From: an uncultured Duncaniella sp. | GTDB lineage: Bacteria > Bacteroidota > Bacteroidia > Bacteroidales > Muribaculaceae | Direction of reading: 5' to 3' | DNA: 64,000 nt | Assembly: GCA_910576785.1 (NCBI GenBank) | Contig: CAJTJG010000013.1 | Location: 35,593-99,592, forward strand | In this document: piece after piece, positions 17,809 through 27,351 of the stretch | How the letters are laid out: the number at the start of each line of letters is the position of its first letter | How positions within the stretch are numbered: the stretch's first letter is position 1 | Program-made: the position numbers and the translations under genes | Notes under the pieces: model-generated | The model's input: only the letters and a program-made list of their open reading frames with translations | Databases searched by the model: none | What the model was told of the DNA's origin: nothing

Positions 17809-19545
17809 ATGAAAATTGCCAAGAGCTTTAAATACGGACTTGCGATAGCAGCCCTCGGAGTCGTAGCCACCTCGTGCAACGACTTCCTGGACCGTCCCAC
17901 CGACGACAGCTACACCGCAAGCAATTTCTATCAGACCGCAGAGCAGTGCTACCAGGGCGTCAACTATCTCTACAACTCCCCTTGGTATGACTTCCAGCGC
18001 GGCTTCATCAAGATCGGCGAGGTGATGTCGGGCAACATGTACATGGGCTCCTCTCCTTACCTCACCTTCACCACCAACGGTACGGACACCGACCTCGTCA
18101 ACATGTCCTACTCCCTCTGGGCTGTGATAGGCCATGCCAACACTGTCTACGAGAATCTCGCCGGCTCACCGGCTCCCGAGAAAGTGCGCGCATACTGCCA
18201 GGGTGAATGCCTCACATGGAAGGCCCTCGCCTACTTCTACCTTGTGCGTACATTCGGCGATGTGCCCATCATCCACTCCAACTCGGCCGAGCTCGAGAAC
18301 GGCACCTACAACACCAAGTACAAAGTGCGCCGTGCCGACGTCTACGAGTACATCATCATGACCCTCGAGAAAGCTATCGAGCTCCTCCCCGAGAAAGCCG
18401 AGCAGTCAGGCCGTATAGACCAGTACTGCGCCAAGGGACTTCTTGCCAAGGTATACCTCACCCGCTCAGGCCTCAGCGGCACACGCAACGCTGACGATCT
18501 CGCCAAGGCAGCATCCTATGCCAAGGACGTTATCGACAACTCCGGCCGAAAGCTCATGCCCGAGTATGCCGACATATTCCGTCTCAAGAACAACATCAGC
18601 GACGAAAGCATGATAGCATGGCGCTGGAAAGCCGGCCGTGACCCCTGGACTCAGCAGAACACCCTCCAGAGCGACCTCGCTCCCGTAGGCTTCGATGAGT
18701 TCGGCGACTGCTGGGGTGGCTACTGCGGTCCCTCCGTCAACCTTCAGGACGCTTTCGGAGTGGACGTGACCGAAGATCCCTCCATGCGCCGCGATCTCGA
18801 CAAGCGCCGCAAGGCCACAATGATGCTCCCCGGCGACAAGTACGAGTACTTCTGGACCGACAAGGGCGGTTTCGATCCCCTCGACTTCTGCTATGACGAA
18901 GAGTATGGCAAAGGTGGCCCCGGCGAATGGCAGAGCGGTACCGGTGCCTACAACGTGAAGCACCTCTACGGCAACACCTACGACCACGTGTCGGCACTTG
19001 GTGTATCGCCCGACAACATGGCCAATGAGCTTGCCACACACATCCTCCGTCTGGCCGACGTTTACCTGATCTTCGCCGAGGCGAAGATGGGCACAGCCAC
19101 CTCCACCTCCGACGCCGATGCCGTAGCAGCTTACAATGCCGTACGCTCACGCGCACTCACCTCTTACGATCCCGTATCCACCATCACATACGATGACATC
19201 TGGAAAGAGCGTCTCCTCGAGCTCGCCGGTGAAGGTGACCGTTGGTATGACTACGTGCGCCGCTCCTACTGGGACATGAACTACTGCATCAACGAGCTCA
19301 CCAACCAGCGCCGCAACACCATCTGGAACATCAACAATCTCTACAAGGCATGGCACAAGAGCGACCGCAAGTCATGGTCGGTGGATGCCGGTGAGAGTGC
19401 TCCCCAGTATGACACCGACACCCCGCAGCCCAACGTGACCGCATCGTCGTTCACACTCCCCTTCCCCACCGCCGACGTGGTCTTCAACCCCAATCTTCTG
19501 AAGGACCCCATCGCCAGCGATGTGCGCACCGAGTATGCTTACTAA
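17809..19545 (+). CDS. SusD/RagB-family glycan-binding lipoprotein
   Basis: A 578-residue surface lipoprotein with lipid Cys23 (VVATSCNDFLDRP), the classic SusD start. The helical TPR-like scaffold is visible in EQCYQGVNYLYNSPWYDF, LTWKALAYFYLVRTFGDVPII and RLADVYLIFAEAKMG. Near the C-terminus come the SusD signature KERLLELAGEGDRWYDYVRR and a C-terminal FPTADVVFNPNL segment. It forms the lid of the SusC channel and delivers oligosaccharides to it. Gene order and the 28-base spacing after susC are standard. Confidence 0.97.
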   Translation: MKIAKSFKYGLAIAALGVVATSCNDFLDRPTDDSYTASNFYQTAEQCYQGVNYLYNSPWYDFQRGFIKIGEVMSGNMYMGSSPYLTFTTNGTDTDLVNMSYSLWAVIGHANTVYENLAGSPAPEKVRAYCQGECLTWKALAYFYLVRTFGDVPIIHSNSAELENGTYNTKYKVRRADVYEYIIMTLEKAIELLPEKAEQSGRIDQYCAKGLLAKVYLTRSGLSGTRNADDLAKAASYAKDVIDNSGRKLMPEYADIFRLKNNISDESMIAWRWKAGRDPWTQQNTLQSDLAPVGFDEFGDCWGGYCGPSVNLQDAFGVDVTEDPSMRRDLDKRRKATMMLPGDKYEYFWTDKGGFDPLDFCYDEEYGKGGPGEWQSGTGAYNVKHLYGNTYDHVSALGVSPDNMANELATHILRLADVYLIFAEAKMGTATSTSDADAVAAYNAVRSRALTSYDPVSTITYDDIWKERLLELAGEGDRWYDYVRRSYWDMNYCINELTNQRRNTIWNINNLYKAWHKSDRKSWSVDAGESAPQYDTDTPQPNVTASSFTLPFPTADVVFNPNLLKDPIASDVRTEYAY

Positions 19546-19572
19546 TACCATCAACTCTAACATTCCACAGAA

Positions 19573-20919
19573 ATGAACCATATCATAACAGGCCGTCTTG
19601 CCATCGCCCTCGGAGTCACAGCCATGGCTCTCGGTACGGTTTCCTGCAAGGATGAGCCGGACAAATACGAGCACACCGACGGCACCCCCGTCATCGAGTA
19701 TGTGCGCTCCACCGACCCCGCTGCCGCCGACTCGCTCCTCTCGGGCGCGTTCCTGAGCAACACAGTGTGTCTGGTGGGTCAGAACCTCCGCGCCATCCAC
19801 GAGCTCTACTTCAACGACCAGAAGGCGGTGCTCAACACCTCGCTCATCACCGACAATCACCTTATCGTGACTCTCCCCTCACAGATTCCCGCCAAGGTGA
19901 CCGACAATCTCTATATGGTGAACTACTCGGGCGACACCATCCCCTACCCCTTCAAGTCGCTCGTGCCTGCTCCCAAGGCGGCCACTATGTCATGCGAATG
20001 GGCTCCTGCCGGAAGCACCGCTGTGATCTACGGCGACTTCTTCGTCAACGATCCCTCCATGGAGATGACAGTAACCGATGCCGCCGGCAATCAGGCAGAG
20101 ATCACAGCTCTCGAGCAGACAAAGCTGACCATCACCATCCCCGACAACTGGGAACCCGGTTACCTCAACCTCACATCCATCTATGGCAAGTCCAAGTCCA
20201 AGTTCCGCTACAAGGATAATCTCAACATCCTCTTCGACTTCGACGGTTCGCACGGAGCCGTCGCCGGTGGCCACGGCTGGCACAATGCCAAGGTCTACGC
20301 CGACCTCTCGGCCGAGGGTGTGCCCGAAGTGACCCCCATCGACGGCAGCTTCATGGCCTTCGGTGTGACAGCCGCATGGAGTGCTGACGGTTGGGGTGCA
20401 GGTGAGGATGACGGCCATCTCGAATACTGGCCCGAAGATACACCCGAGAATCCCAGCCTCAGCTCTATGCCCGACTTCGCCGACATTCTCAAGCGCAACG
20501 ACTGGACCGAGCTTCAGGTGAAATTCGAGATGTGTGTTCCCGCCGCCCGTCCCTGGAAGTCCACAGCCATGTCGATGATGTTCACCCCCTCCTCGGTGGT
20601 ACATTATGCCAACAATGCCAACAACTACTATCTCTATGAATCAGGAGTATGGGAAGGCGTAGGATACCCCCGAGCATTCTATCAGCCATATGCCGATCTC
20701 AAGGACTCCGGATTCAATTTCAATACCAACGATGAATGGATCACCGTTTCGATGCCCCTCAGCGCGTTCCGCTTCAACCGCAACGGCGGTGCCCTGACCG
20801 AGCTCTACAACAAGAACTCGTTCGACGGATTTACCATCGTCTTTGCCGGCGGTGATGAAGGTGCCGACTGCGAACCTATCATCTGTGTCGACAACATCCG
20901 TGTCGTGCCCATCGAATAA
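19573..20919 (+). CDS. Surface glycan-binding lipoprotein (SGBP, SusE-position)
   Basis: A 448-residue lipoprotein with lipid Cys25 (GTVSCKDEPDKYE); acidic residues after Cys suggest surface export. Two Ig-like IPT/TIG-type segments (about 38-215; VCLVGQNLRAIHELYFND and TAVIYGDFFVND) precede a C-terminal beta-sandwich (about 215-448) rich in Trp and Tyr, starting LFDFDGSHGAVAGGHGWHN and ending PIICVDNIRVVPIE. This layout resembles SGBP-B proteins of xyloglucan and mannan loci. It would hold polysaccharide at the cell surface for the GH26 and SusCD. The exact ligand is inferred from the operon. Confidence 0.88.
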   Translation: MNHIITGRLAIALGVTAMALGTVSCKDEPDKYEHTDGTPVIEYVRSTDPAAADSLLSGAFLSNTVCLVGQNLRAIHELYFNDQKAVLNTSLITDNHLIVTLPSQIPAKVTDNLYMVNYSGDTIPYPFKSLVPAPKAATMSCEWAPAGSTAVIYGDFFVNDPSMEMTVTDAAGNQAEITALEQTKLTITIPDNWEPGYLNLTSIYGKSKSKFRYKDNLNILFDFDGSHGAVAGGHGWHNAKVYADLSAEGVPEVTPIDGSFMAFGVTAAWSADGWGAGEDDGHLEYWPEDTPENPSLSSMPDFADILKRNDWTELQVKFEMCVPAARPWKSTAMSMMFTPSSVVHYANNANNYYLYESGVWEGVGYPRAFYQPYADLKDSGFNFNTNDEWITVSMPLSAFRFNRNGGALTELYNKNSFDGFTIVFAGGDEGADCEPIICVDNIRVVPIE

Positions 20920-20949
20920 TATTCATCCACGAGCATTATCACTAACAAA

Positions 20950-22992
20950 ATGAAAACATTCCACAAAATATATTCATTACTTGCCGCTGCGACGATGACG
21001 GTGGGCTCCCTCGCCTTCACCTCATGCTCCGATGATGACGATGTCATCTCCGGCAACAAGGATGGCGTCGAACTTACCTATTTCGGCAATATGCCCGCCA
21101 CCCGTGGCGAGACCATCGAGATCCATGGCAAGAACCTCAACAAGGTCAAGGAGGTAATCTTCCCCATCGAGGAGATTGTGGCCGATTTCTCCCGCAAGGG
21201 CAATGATGTCATTATCGTCACGATACCCGAGGAGGCTCTCGCCGGACATCTCCGTCTGCTCACAGCCTCTGGCGACACCATCACATCCAAGTCGCTCCTC
21301 TCCTACGTGGAGGAGATCACTGTCAACTCCATCACTCCCACCGAAGACCTTCTCCCGGGCGACGTGGTCACCATCACCGGTGACTGTGTATACAATGTCG
21401 CTTCTGTGACCTTCGGAGGCGGTGTCGAAGTTCCTTCCACCGACTTCATCTCCGCATCGCGCCGCGAGCTCAAGGTAGCCGTGCCCCGTGAGGCCCAGAG
21501 CGGCACCATCACCCTTTCCGATGGCAACGAGGACGAACCCTGGGAATACACATCCGAGGAACCCCTCAACATCATATCCCCCGAGGTGACCGCTCTTGAC
21601 AAAGCTGACTACAACTTCATGGACAAGATGGTCATCACTGGTAAGCATCTCCAGTTTGTCGACAAGATCACCTTCCCCACCGATGTTGTTCTCGAGAACG
21701 ATGAGTTCACAGTGTCGGAAGACGGCACCACCATCACCCTAGAGGTGCCCGACGAGTGCAATGAAGGTGCCCTCACCCTCACCCTCGCCAACGGTCTCAC
21801 CATCTCGACCCCCGAGTTCACACTCCCCGTCATCGCTGTGGAACGTGTGCTTCTCAACGGTAGCGAGATCGACATGAGCGCACCCATCGAGGATCTCGAG
21901 GTCGGCAACGAACTCCGCTTCGAGGGTAAGAACCTCCACTCAGTGCGCCGCATCATCCTCCCCGGTGCTAAGGAGAAGTTCAAGAACTTCACCCTCGAGG
22001 GCACGACCGCCATCACCTTCAATATCCCCGAAGGATATCAGGACGGAAGCCTCGAGTTCTATCAGAACCCATCGAAATCACTCTTCTTCTCCACCTCCAT
22101 GCTCGTCGAGCTCCCCTTCATCTGGAAGGGTACCCTTGATCTCGCCGGATGGGGCGGAAATCTCATGGTGTTCGACTGGAATCCATCGCTATGGAAGAAA
22201 TTCATCCTCCGCGAGGGCGCGGTCAACAAGCCCGGTGTCATGACATTCTATCTCAAAGCCAACGATGAGGAACAGCACTTCCTCAAACTCACTTATGGTG
22301 ACTGGAGCACTCCATGGACCAACGCCGCCGCCGATCCCGCATTCGATGCCGGTGCCGGAGCTGTGGCCATCGACCCCTCGGCCGCCAACTATAAGATTGA
22401 GGTGACACAGGCCGACATTGATCAGGTCACAACAGGCGGTATGGTCATCTACGGCACAGGCCTCACCATCACAGCCATCAAGTATGAGCCCGGCAAGACT
22501 CTCGGCGGTGGCGACGAGCCCGGTCCGTCCAACGATCCTGTCGAGATCTGGAGCGGCAACGTTGACCTCGCATGGGGAGCCGGCGGACGTGTATGTATCC
22601 CCGCCGAAGCCTTCGAGACAGCCAAAGCCGGTTCTCTGCTCCGATTCACCATCAACTGCAAGGTAGACACATGGTGTCAGGCTCAGGTAAATGACGGCGC
22701 ATGGGCCAACGACTGGACATGGGAAGCCAAACTCCCCGAGGATCTCGTGGACGGCGATGGAAACCCCATCACCTCCTACTCGTTCTCAGGAGCATTCGTC
22801 CCCTCCGACATGTTCGGATGGACCAACTTCCCCAACATTCATGAGGCCGACTTCATCCTCACCCAGGATCACATCGACCGCATCCTCGCCAACCGTGCCG
22901 ACTGCGGCGATGAGAACGCCATAGACTGCGGCATCATCGTACAGGGATCCGACATCAACATCACAAAGGTTGAGATCGTACCTCAGAACTAA
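20950..22992 (+). CDS. Surface glycan-binding lipoprotein with IPT repeats and duplicated C-terminal domain (SusF-position)
   Basis: A 680-residue lipoprotein with lipid Cys26 followed by SDDDD, a strong surface-export signal. Four IPT/TIG-like Ig repeats occupy about residues 35-390 (for example PATRGETIEIHGKNLNKVKE, LPGDVVTITGDCVYNVAS, NFMDKMVITGKHLQFVDK, EVGNELRFEGKNLHSVRR). Two related beta-sandwich domains follow, about 395-515 (WKGTLDLAGWGG to LTITAIKYEPG) and 530-680 (WSGNVDLAWGAGG to DINITKVEIVPQN), joined by a GGGDEPGPSND linker. The repeats act as a spacer and the tandem domains are probably the glycan-binding modules. The same domain type seems to be inserted in the GH26 mannanase encoded next. 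Confidence 0.88.
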   Translation: MKTFHKIYSLLAAATMTVGSLAFTSCSDDDDVISGNKDGVELTYFGNMPATRGETIEIHGKNLNKVKEVIFPIEEIVADFSRKGNDVIIVTIPEEALAGHLRLLTASGDTITSKSLLSYVEEITVNSITPTEDLLPGDVVTITGDCVYNVASVTFGGGVEVPSTDFISASRRELKVAVPREAQSGTITLSDGNEDEPWEYTSEEPLNIISPEVTALDKADYNFMDKMVITGKHLQFVDKITFPTDVVLENDEFTVSEDGTTITLEVPDECNEGALTLTLANGLTISTPEFTLPVIAVERVLLNGSEIDMSAPIEDLEVGNELRFEGKNLHSVRRIILPGAKEKFKNFTLEGTTAITFNIPEGYQDGSLEFYQNPSKSLFFSTSMLVELPFIWKGTLDLAGWGGNLMVFDWNPSLWKKFILREGAVNKPGVMTFYLKANDEEQHFLKLTYGDWSTPWTNAAADPAFDAGAGAVAIDPSAANYKIEVTQADIDQVTTGGMVIYGTGLTITAIKYEPGKTLGGGDEPGPSNDPVEIWSGNVDLAWGAGGRVCIPAEAFETAKAGSLLRFTINCKVDTWCQAQVNDGAWANDWTWEAKLPEDLVDGDGNPITSYSFSGAFVPSDMFGWTNFPNIHEADFILTQDHIDRILANRADCGDENAIDCGIIVQGSDINITKVEIVPQN

Positions 22993-23018
22993 TCACCATC
23001 AAAACACTCTGAACTAAT

Positions 23019-24788
23019 ATGAAACTCAATAAATTGACCCTTCTTGCTTTCGGTGCGGCCCTCTCGCTGGGCTTCACCGCCTGCAACGACGACGATGTGG
23101 AAGTGGTTAACTACGGAGATGCCATCTCAGCCACCGGCGCCGGTCTCCAGGGTGCGACAAACGTCAATCCCCGCACCACCGACATCACTGTCGACTTCAA
23201 CGCCGATGTCGAGCCGGCCAATATCTCCAAGATCATGGTCAACGACATCGTGCCCGACTCCGTCTCCGCTACGGGATCGACCCTCCTCATCTATATGGAG
23301 GATGGTCTGAAAGCCTCCACCGACTACACCGTCACACTCTATCCCTACTCGGTGCGCGGTGCCAACGAGGAGGAGCACCGTTTCCTCACCGAGACATTCT
23401 CATTCTCGTTCACTACCGGCAAAGCTTTCTCCAAAGAGAATGTAGCCAAAGCTCCCGTCAACCCCAATGCCACAGCCGAGGCTAAGAAGGTCTACTCTTT
23501 CCTCCTCGAGAACTATGGCTCCAAGACTCTCACAGGAGCCATGGGTGGTGTGGCCTGGGAGAACGGATATGCCGACTTCATAGCCACCAAGTCGGGCAAA
23601 TATCCCGCCATCGTCGGCTTCGACTTCATCCACCACATCGAAAGCGAGCAGGGTGCCAACTGGATCAACTACCGCGACATCACCCCGATAAAAAAAGCCT
23701 GGGAAAACGGTTCGATCCCAACCATCTCCTGGCACTGGCGGGTTCCCGAAGAGGATGATACCGATCCCAACAATCCCGTTGCCTCCTTCGAGAATGTCAT
23801 CTCCGATAAGGAATTCGACTGCTCGAACTGGGGTGCATGGCTTGACCTCGCCATCGGCGACTGGGCCGGCAACATCAAAGAAGGGGAATATCTCATCTTC
23901 AAGGTGAAAGACGGCGCCACCGGTGCCATCGGTATCCGCAACGAGGATTGGAGCAACCTCAACGGTGTGGACTATTACGACACCACCGGCAATCTTGCCA
24001 TAGAGTGTACCGCTGAATTCCTCGAGGCCCTCAAGGCCAACGCCACCGTCCACATCAGTGGAAGTGTGGTGATCACCGGTATCGTACATGCCGACACCCC
24101 CGCTCTCGAACCCAAGGTGACCTACCGCTACGATGGCAATAAATTCTCACCCTCTGCAGCTTGTTTTGAGGGGACACCCGAGCGTGCCATCATCGATGCT
24201 GATATCGCAGTGATAGCCCAATATCTTGGTCTCCTTCAGGATGCAGGCATCCCCGTTCTCTTCCGTCCCTTCCATGAAGCCGCAGGCGACTACTCGTGGG
24301 GCGCATGGTTCTGGTGGGGAAAACACGGTGATGATGTCACCATAGATCTCTGGAACTACCTCTACGACCAGCTCACCAACCGCTACAAGATCAACAACCT
24401 CATCTGGGTATGGACCATGCAGACTTCCGAAGCCGGCAAACTGGCTAAGGTAAACTCCCTCATCAAAGCCTACCCCGGTGATGCCACAGTCGATATCGTT
24501 GGTGTGGACATCTACAAGGACAAGACCGGCGAGGACGTGACTGCCGAATACAACCTCCTTGCCGAGGCCACCGGCCAGCGTAAGATCATAGCTCTCTCGG
24601 AGGTCGGCAACCTGCCCGATTTCCAAAAGGCCCTCGAGAACGAGGCTTGCTTCAGCTTCTTCATGAACTGGTATCACTCCAACGAGTGGGAAGAGTGGGA
24701 TTTCTCAGACAAGAACACCCGCAAGGACTGGCGCAACACGGTCAACCTACCCTTCATGGTCAGCCGTGGCGACTTCAGCCTCAAATAA
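23019..24788 (+). CDS. Surface GH26 endo-beta-mannanase with a domain inserted in the catalytic fold
   Basis: A 589-residue lipoprotein with lipid Cys22 followed by NDDD, so probably surface exposed. Residues about 30-135 are a Big_5-like Ig domain (NPRTTDITVDFNADVEPAN). The GH26 barrel starts near 145 (AKKVYSFLLENYGSKTLTGAM), has IPTISWHWRVPEEDD near 245, then is interrupted by a beta-rich segment (about 255-375). It resumes at ACFEGTPERAIIDADIAVIA, with FRPFHEAAGDYSWGAWFWWG (acid/base Glu420) and ALSEVGNLPD (nucleophile Glu528). It is likely the enzyme that first cuts extracellular mannan. It is the last gene before the GC hairpin at 24816-24850. Confidence 0.92.
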   Translation: MKLNKLTLLAFGAALSLGFTACNDDDVEVVNYGDAISATGAGLQGATNVNPRTTDITVDFNADVEPANISKIMVNDIVPDSVSATGSTLLIYMEDGLKASTDYTVTLYPYSVRGANEEEHRFLTETFSFSFTTGKAFSKENVAKAPVNPNATAEAKKVYSFLLENYGSKTLTGAMGGVAWENGYADFIATKSGKYPAIVGFDFIHHIESEQGANWINYRDITPIKKAWENGSIPTISWHWRVPEEDDTDPNNPVASFENVISDKEFDCSNWGAWLDLAIGDWAGNIKEGEYLIFKVKDGATGAIGIRNEDWSNLNGVDYYDTTGNLAIECTAEFLEALKANATVHISGSVVITGIVHADTPALEPKVTYRYDGNKFSPSAACFEGTPERAIIDADIAVIAQYLGLLQDAGIPVLFRPFHEAAGDYSWGAWFWWGKHGDDVTIDLWNYLYDQLTNRYKINNLIWVWTMQTSEAGKLAKVNSLIKAYPGDATVDIVGVDIYKDKTGEDVTAEYNLLAEATGQRKIIALSEVGNLPDFQKALENEACFSFFMNWYHSNEWEEWDFSDKNTRKDWRNTVNLPFMVSRGDFSLK

Positions 24789-24815
24789 ACTAAAAAACTG
24801 AATTCTACGTTTCAT

Positions 24816-24850
24816 AGGCGGGGGGAATACACTCCGTAGTCCCCCCGCCT
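24816..24850 (+). terminator. GC-rich hairpin with pyrimidine tail between surface and cytoplasmic gene sets
   Basis: The arms AGGCGGGGGGA (24816-24826) and TCCCCCCGCCT (24840-24850) pair over 11 bases around a 13-base loop, followed by TTCCTTTCCT. It lies between the GH26 stop and the GH94 start. No new TAnnTTTG box is visible after it, so it may act as a partial terminator that lowers expression of downstream genes. Confidence 0.75.
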
Positions 24851-24884
24851 TTCCTTTCCTAAAATACTTCACTAAGATATCGAT

Positions 24885-27323
24885 ATGAAATTCGGACACT
24901 TTGACGACGCGGCACGCGAATATGTCATCACCAATCCTGTCACTCCGTGGCCTTGGATCAATTATCTCGGTAACAAAGATTTCTTCTCACTGATATCCAA
25001 CTTCGCCGGCGGATATTCATTCTACAAGGACGCCAAATTCCGCCGTCTCACACGTTACCGCTACAACGGAGTGCCCATGGACGCAGGTGGCCGATATTTC
25101 TACATCAAGGAGGGCGACACCGTGTGGAATCCTTCATGGAAACCTTGCAAGACTCCCCTTGACTTCTACGAATGCCGCCATGGCATGAGCTATACCGCCA
25201 TCACAGGCGAGAAGGATGGTCTGCGCGCCCGCGCACTTTTCTTTGTTCCCCTCGCCACCAACGCCGAGGTGACCAAACTCACCCTAACCAACACGAGCGA
25301 CCGCCCGCGCACCTTCAAACTTTTCTCACTCATAGAGTGGTGTCTGTGGAACGCTGCCACCGACATGGAGAACTTCCAGCGCAACTTTTCCACCGGCGAG
25401 GTGGAGATCGACGGCTCCACGATCTATCATAAGACCGAATACAAGGAGCGCCGCAATCACTATGCATTCTATACCGTGAACTGCCCCGTGGACGGATTTG
25501 ACACCGACCGCGAGACTTTCATAGGACTATATAACGGCTTCGATACACCCGACGCCGTAATGGAGGGCCACGCACGCGACAGTGTGGCCCACGGATGGAG
25601 CCCCATAGCTTCCCATCAGATAGACATCACACTCGCTCCCGGCGAAAGCCGCGACCTCATCTTCCTGCTGGGCTACATCGAGAACCCGCAGGACCGCAAA
25701 TGGGAGAGCAAGGGTGTGATCAACAAAGAGCCTGCACGGATGCTCATGGAGCGTTTCGACACCAGCGAGAAGGTGGACAAGGCCTTCGCGGAGCTTCGTG
25801 CCTACTGGGACAATCTTCTTGACCGGTTCACCGTCCGCACCGGAGATGAACGCCTAGACCGTATGGTCAACATCTGGAACCAGTACCAGTGCATGATCAC
25901 ATTCTGTTTCTCCCGCTCGGCATCATTCTTCGAGAGCGGAATAGGCCGCGGCATGGGTTTCCGCGACTCCAATCAGGATCTCGTGGGCTTTGTACACCAG
26001 ATCCCCGAGCGTGCCCGCGAGCGCATCATCGACATCGCCTCCACACAGTTCCCCGACGGCGGTTGCTACCACCAGTACCAGCCTCTCACCAAGCGTGGCA
26101 ACAATGACATAGGTGGCGGTTTCAATGACGACCCCATGTGGCTCGTGTTCGGCACCGTGGCTTACATCAAGGAGACCGGTGACTTCTCCATACTCGACGC
26201 ACCCGTACCGTTCGACAACGAACCCGGCTCGGAAGTCCCCCTGATGGACCACCTGCGCGTGTCGTTCGATCATGTCATAAACAACCTCGGGCCCCACGGG
26301 CTCCCCCTCATAGGCCGCGCCGACTGGAACGACTGCCTCAACCTCAACTGTTTCTCCAACGACCCCAACGAGTCCTATCAGACCACCGAGAACAAATCGG
26401 AGGGGTCCAAGGCCGAGTCGCTGATGATAGCCGGACAGTTCGTGGTGTGCGGACGCGACTACGCCGCCCTCTGCCGCCGCGTGGGCTTGACCGACGAGGC
26501 CGCACGCGCCGAGATGCACGTGGCCCGTATGGTGGAAGCCGTCAAGGCCCACGGTTGGGACGGTGAATGGTTCCTCCGAGCCTACGACTTCTACGGCAAC
26601 AAGGTCGGCTCCAACGAAAACAAGGAGGGCAAGATCTTCATCGAGTCGCAGGGCTGGTGCACAATGGCCGGCATCGGACTCGAGGAGGGTCTCGTGAAAA
26701 AATCGCTCGACGCCGTGAAGACATATCTCGACTGCGAACATGGCATCGTGCTCAACAACCCAGCCTTCACCGAATATGTGATGGAGTATGGCGAGATCTC
26801 CTCTTACCCCGCGGGCTACAAGGAAAACGCCGGCATCTTCGCCCACAACAACCCATGGGTCATCATCGGCGAGACCGTACTCGGCCGTGGCGACCGTGCA
26901 TGGGAGTATTACCGCAAGATCTGCCCCGCATTCCTCGAGGAGAAGAGCGACCTGCACAAGGTAGAACCCTACGTATACTGCCAGATGACTGCCGGCAAGG
27001 ACGCAGCTCGTCCCGGCGAGGCCAAGAACTCATGGCTCACAGGCACTGCCGCATGGAACTGGTATGCCATCACACAGTTCATACTCGGCATCAAGCCCGA
27101 CTATGACGGTCTGGTCATCGATCCCTGCATTCCCGACAGCTGGGGCGGATATGAGGTGAGCCGCGAGTTCCGCGGTGCGCGCTATGACATCAAGGTTGAG
27201 AATCCCGCCCACGTATGCCGTGGGGTTCGCACCATGACGGTCAACGGCACTCCCGTCGATGGCAACCGCATACCCCTCCAGACCCCGGGCACCGTCTGCA
27301 ACGTGACCGTGACATTAGGATAA
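24885..27323 (+). CDS. GH94 cellobiose phosphorylase
   Basis: An 812-residue cytosolic protein with no signal peptide; length and sequence match bacterial cellobiose phosphorylases almost throughout. Recognisable blocks are FGHFDDAAREYVITNP, PWPWINYLGNKDFFSLISN, GIGRGMGFRDSNQDLVGF, RGNNDIGGGFNDDPMWL and GRADWNDCLNLNCF with catalytic acid Asp483. The late block YPAGYKENAGIFAHNNPWVI is also present. It converts cellobiose and phosphate to glucose 1-phosphate and glucose. In this operon it would process Glc-Glc units released from glucomannan. It is the first gene after the GC hairpin and 28 bases ahead of the second GH26. Confidence 0.95.
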   Translation: MKFGHFDDAAREYVITNPVTPWPWINYLGNKDFFSLISNFAGGYSFYKDAKFRRLTRYRYNGVPMDAGGRYFYIKEGDTVWNPSWKPCKTPLDFYECRHGMSYTAITGEKDGLRARALFFVPLATNAEVTKLTLTNTSDRPRTFKLFSLIEWCLWNAATDMENFQRNFSTGEVEIDGSTIYHKTEYKERRNHYAFYTVNCPVDGFDTDRETFIGLYNGFDTPDAVMEGHARDSVAHGWSPIASHQIDITLAPGESRDLIFLLGYIENPQDRKWESKGVINKEPARMLMERFDTSEKVDKAFAELRAYWDNLLDRFTVRTGDERLDRMVNIWNQYQCMITFCFSRSASFFESGIGRGMGFRDSNQDLVGFVHQIPERARERIIDIASTQFPDGGCYHQYQPLTKRGNNDIGGGFNDDPMWLVFGTVAYIKETGDFSILDAPVPFDNEPGSEVPLMDHLRVSFDHVINNLGPHGLPLIGRADWNDCLNLNCFSNDPNESYQTTENKSEGSKAESLMIAGQFVVCGRDYAALCRRVGLTDEAARAEMHVARMVEAVKAHGWDGEWFLRAYDFYGNKVGSNENKEGKIFIESQGWCTMAGIGLEEGLVKKSLDAVKTYLDCEHGIVLNNPAFTEYVMEYGEISSYPAGYKENAGIFAHNNPWVIIGETVLGRGDRAWEYYRKICPAFLEEKSDLHKVEPYVYCQMTAGKDAARPGEAKNSWLTGTAAWNWYAITQFILGIKPDYDGLVIDPCIPDSWGGYEVSREFRGARYDIKVENPAHVCRGVRTMTVNGTPVDGNRIPLQTPGTVCNVTVTLG

Positions 27324-27351
27324 GACACCCCCTCCCCCCAGATTAATCACC

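Noticed and set aside
25923..26957. A 344-codon open frame on the minus strand inside the GH94 gene
   Set aside because: The GH94 protein is conserved throughout this stretch; the antisense frame shows no family features.
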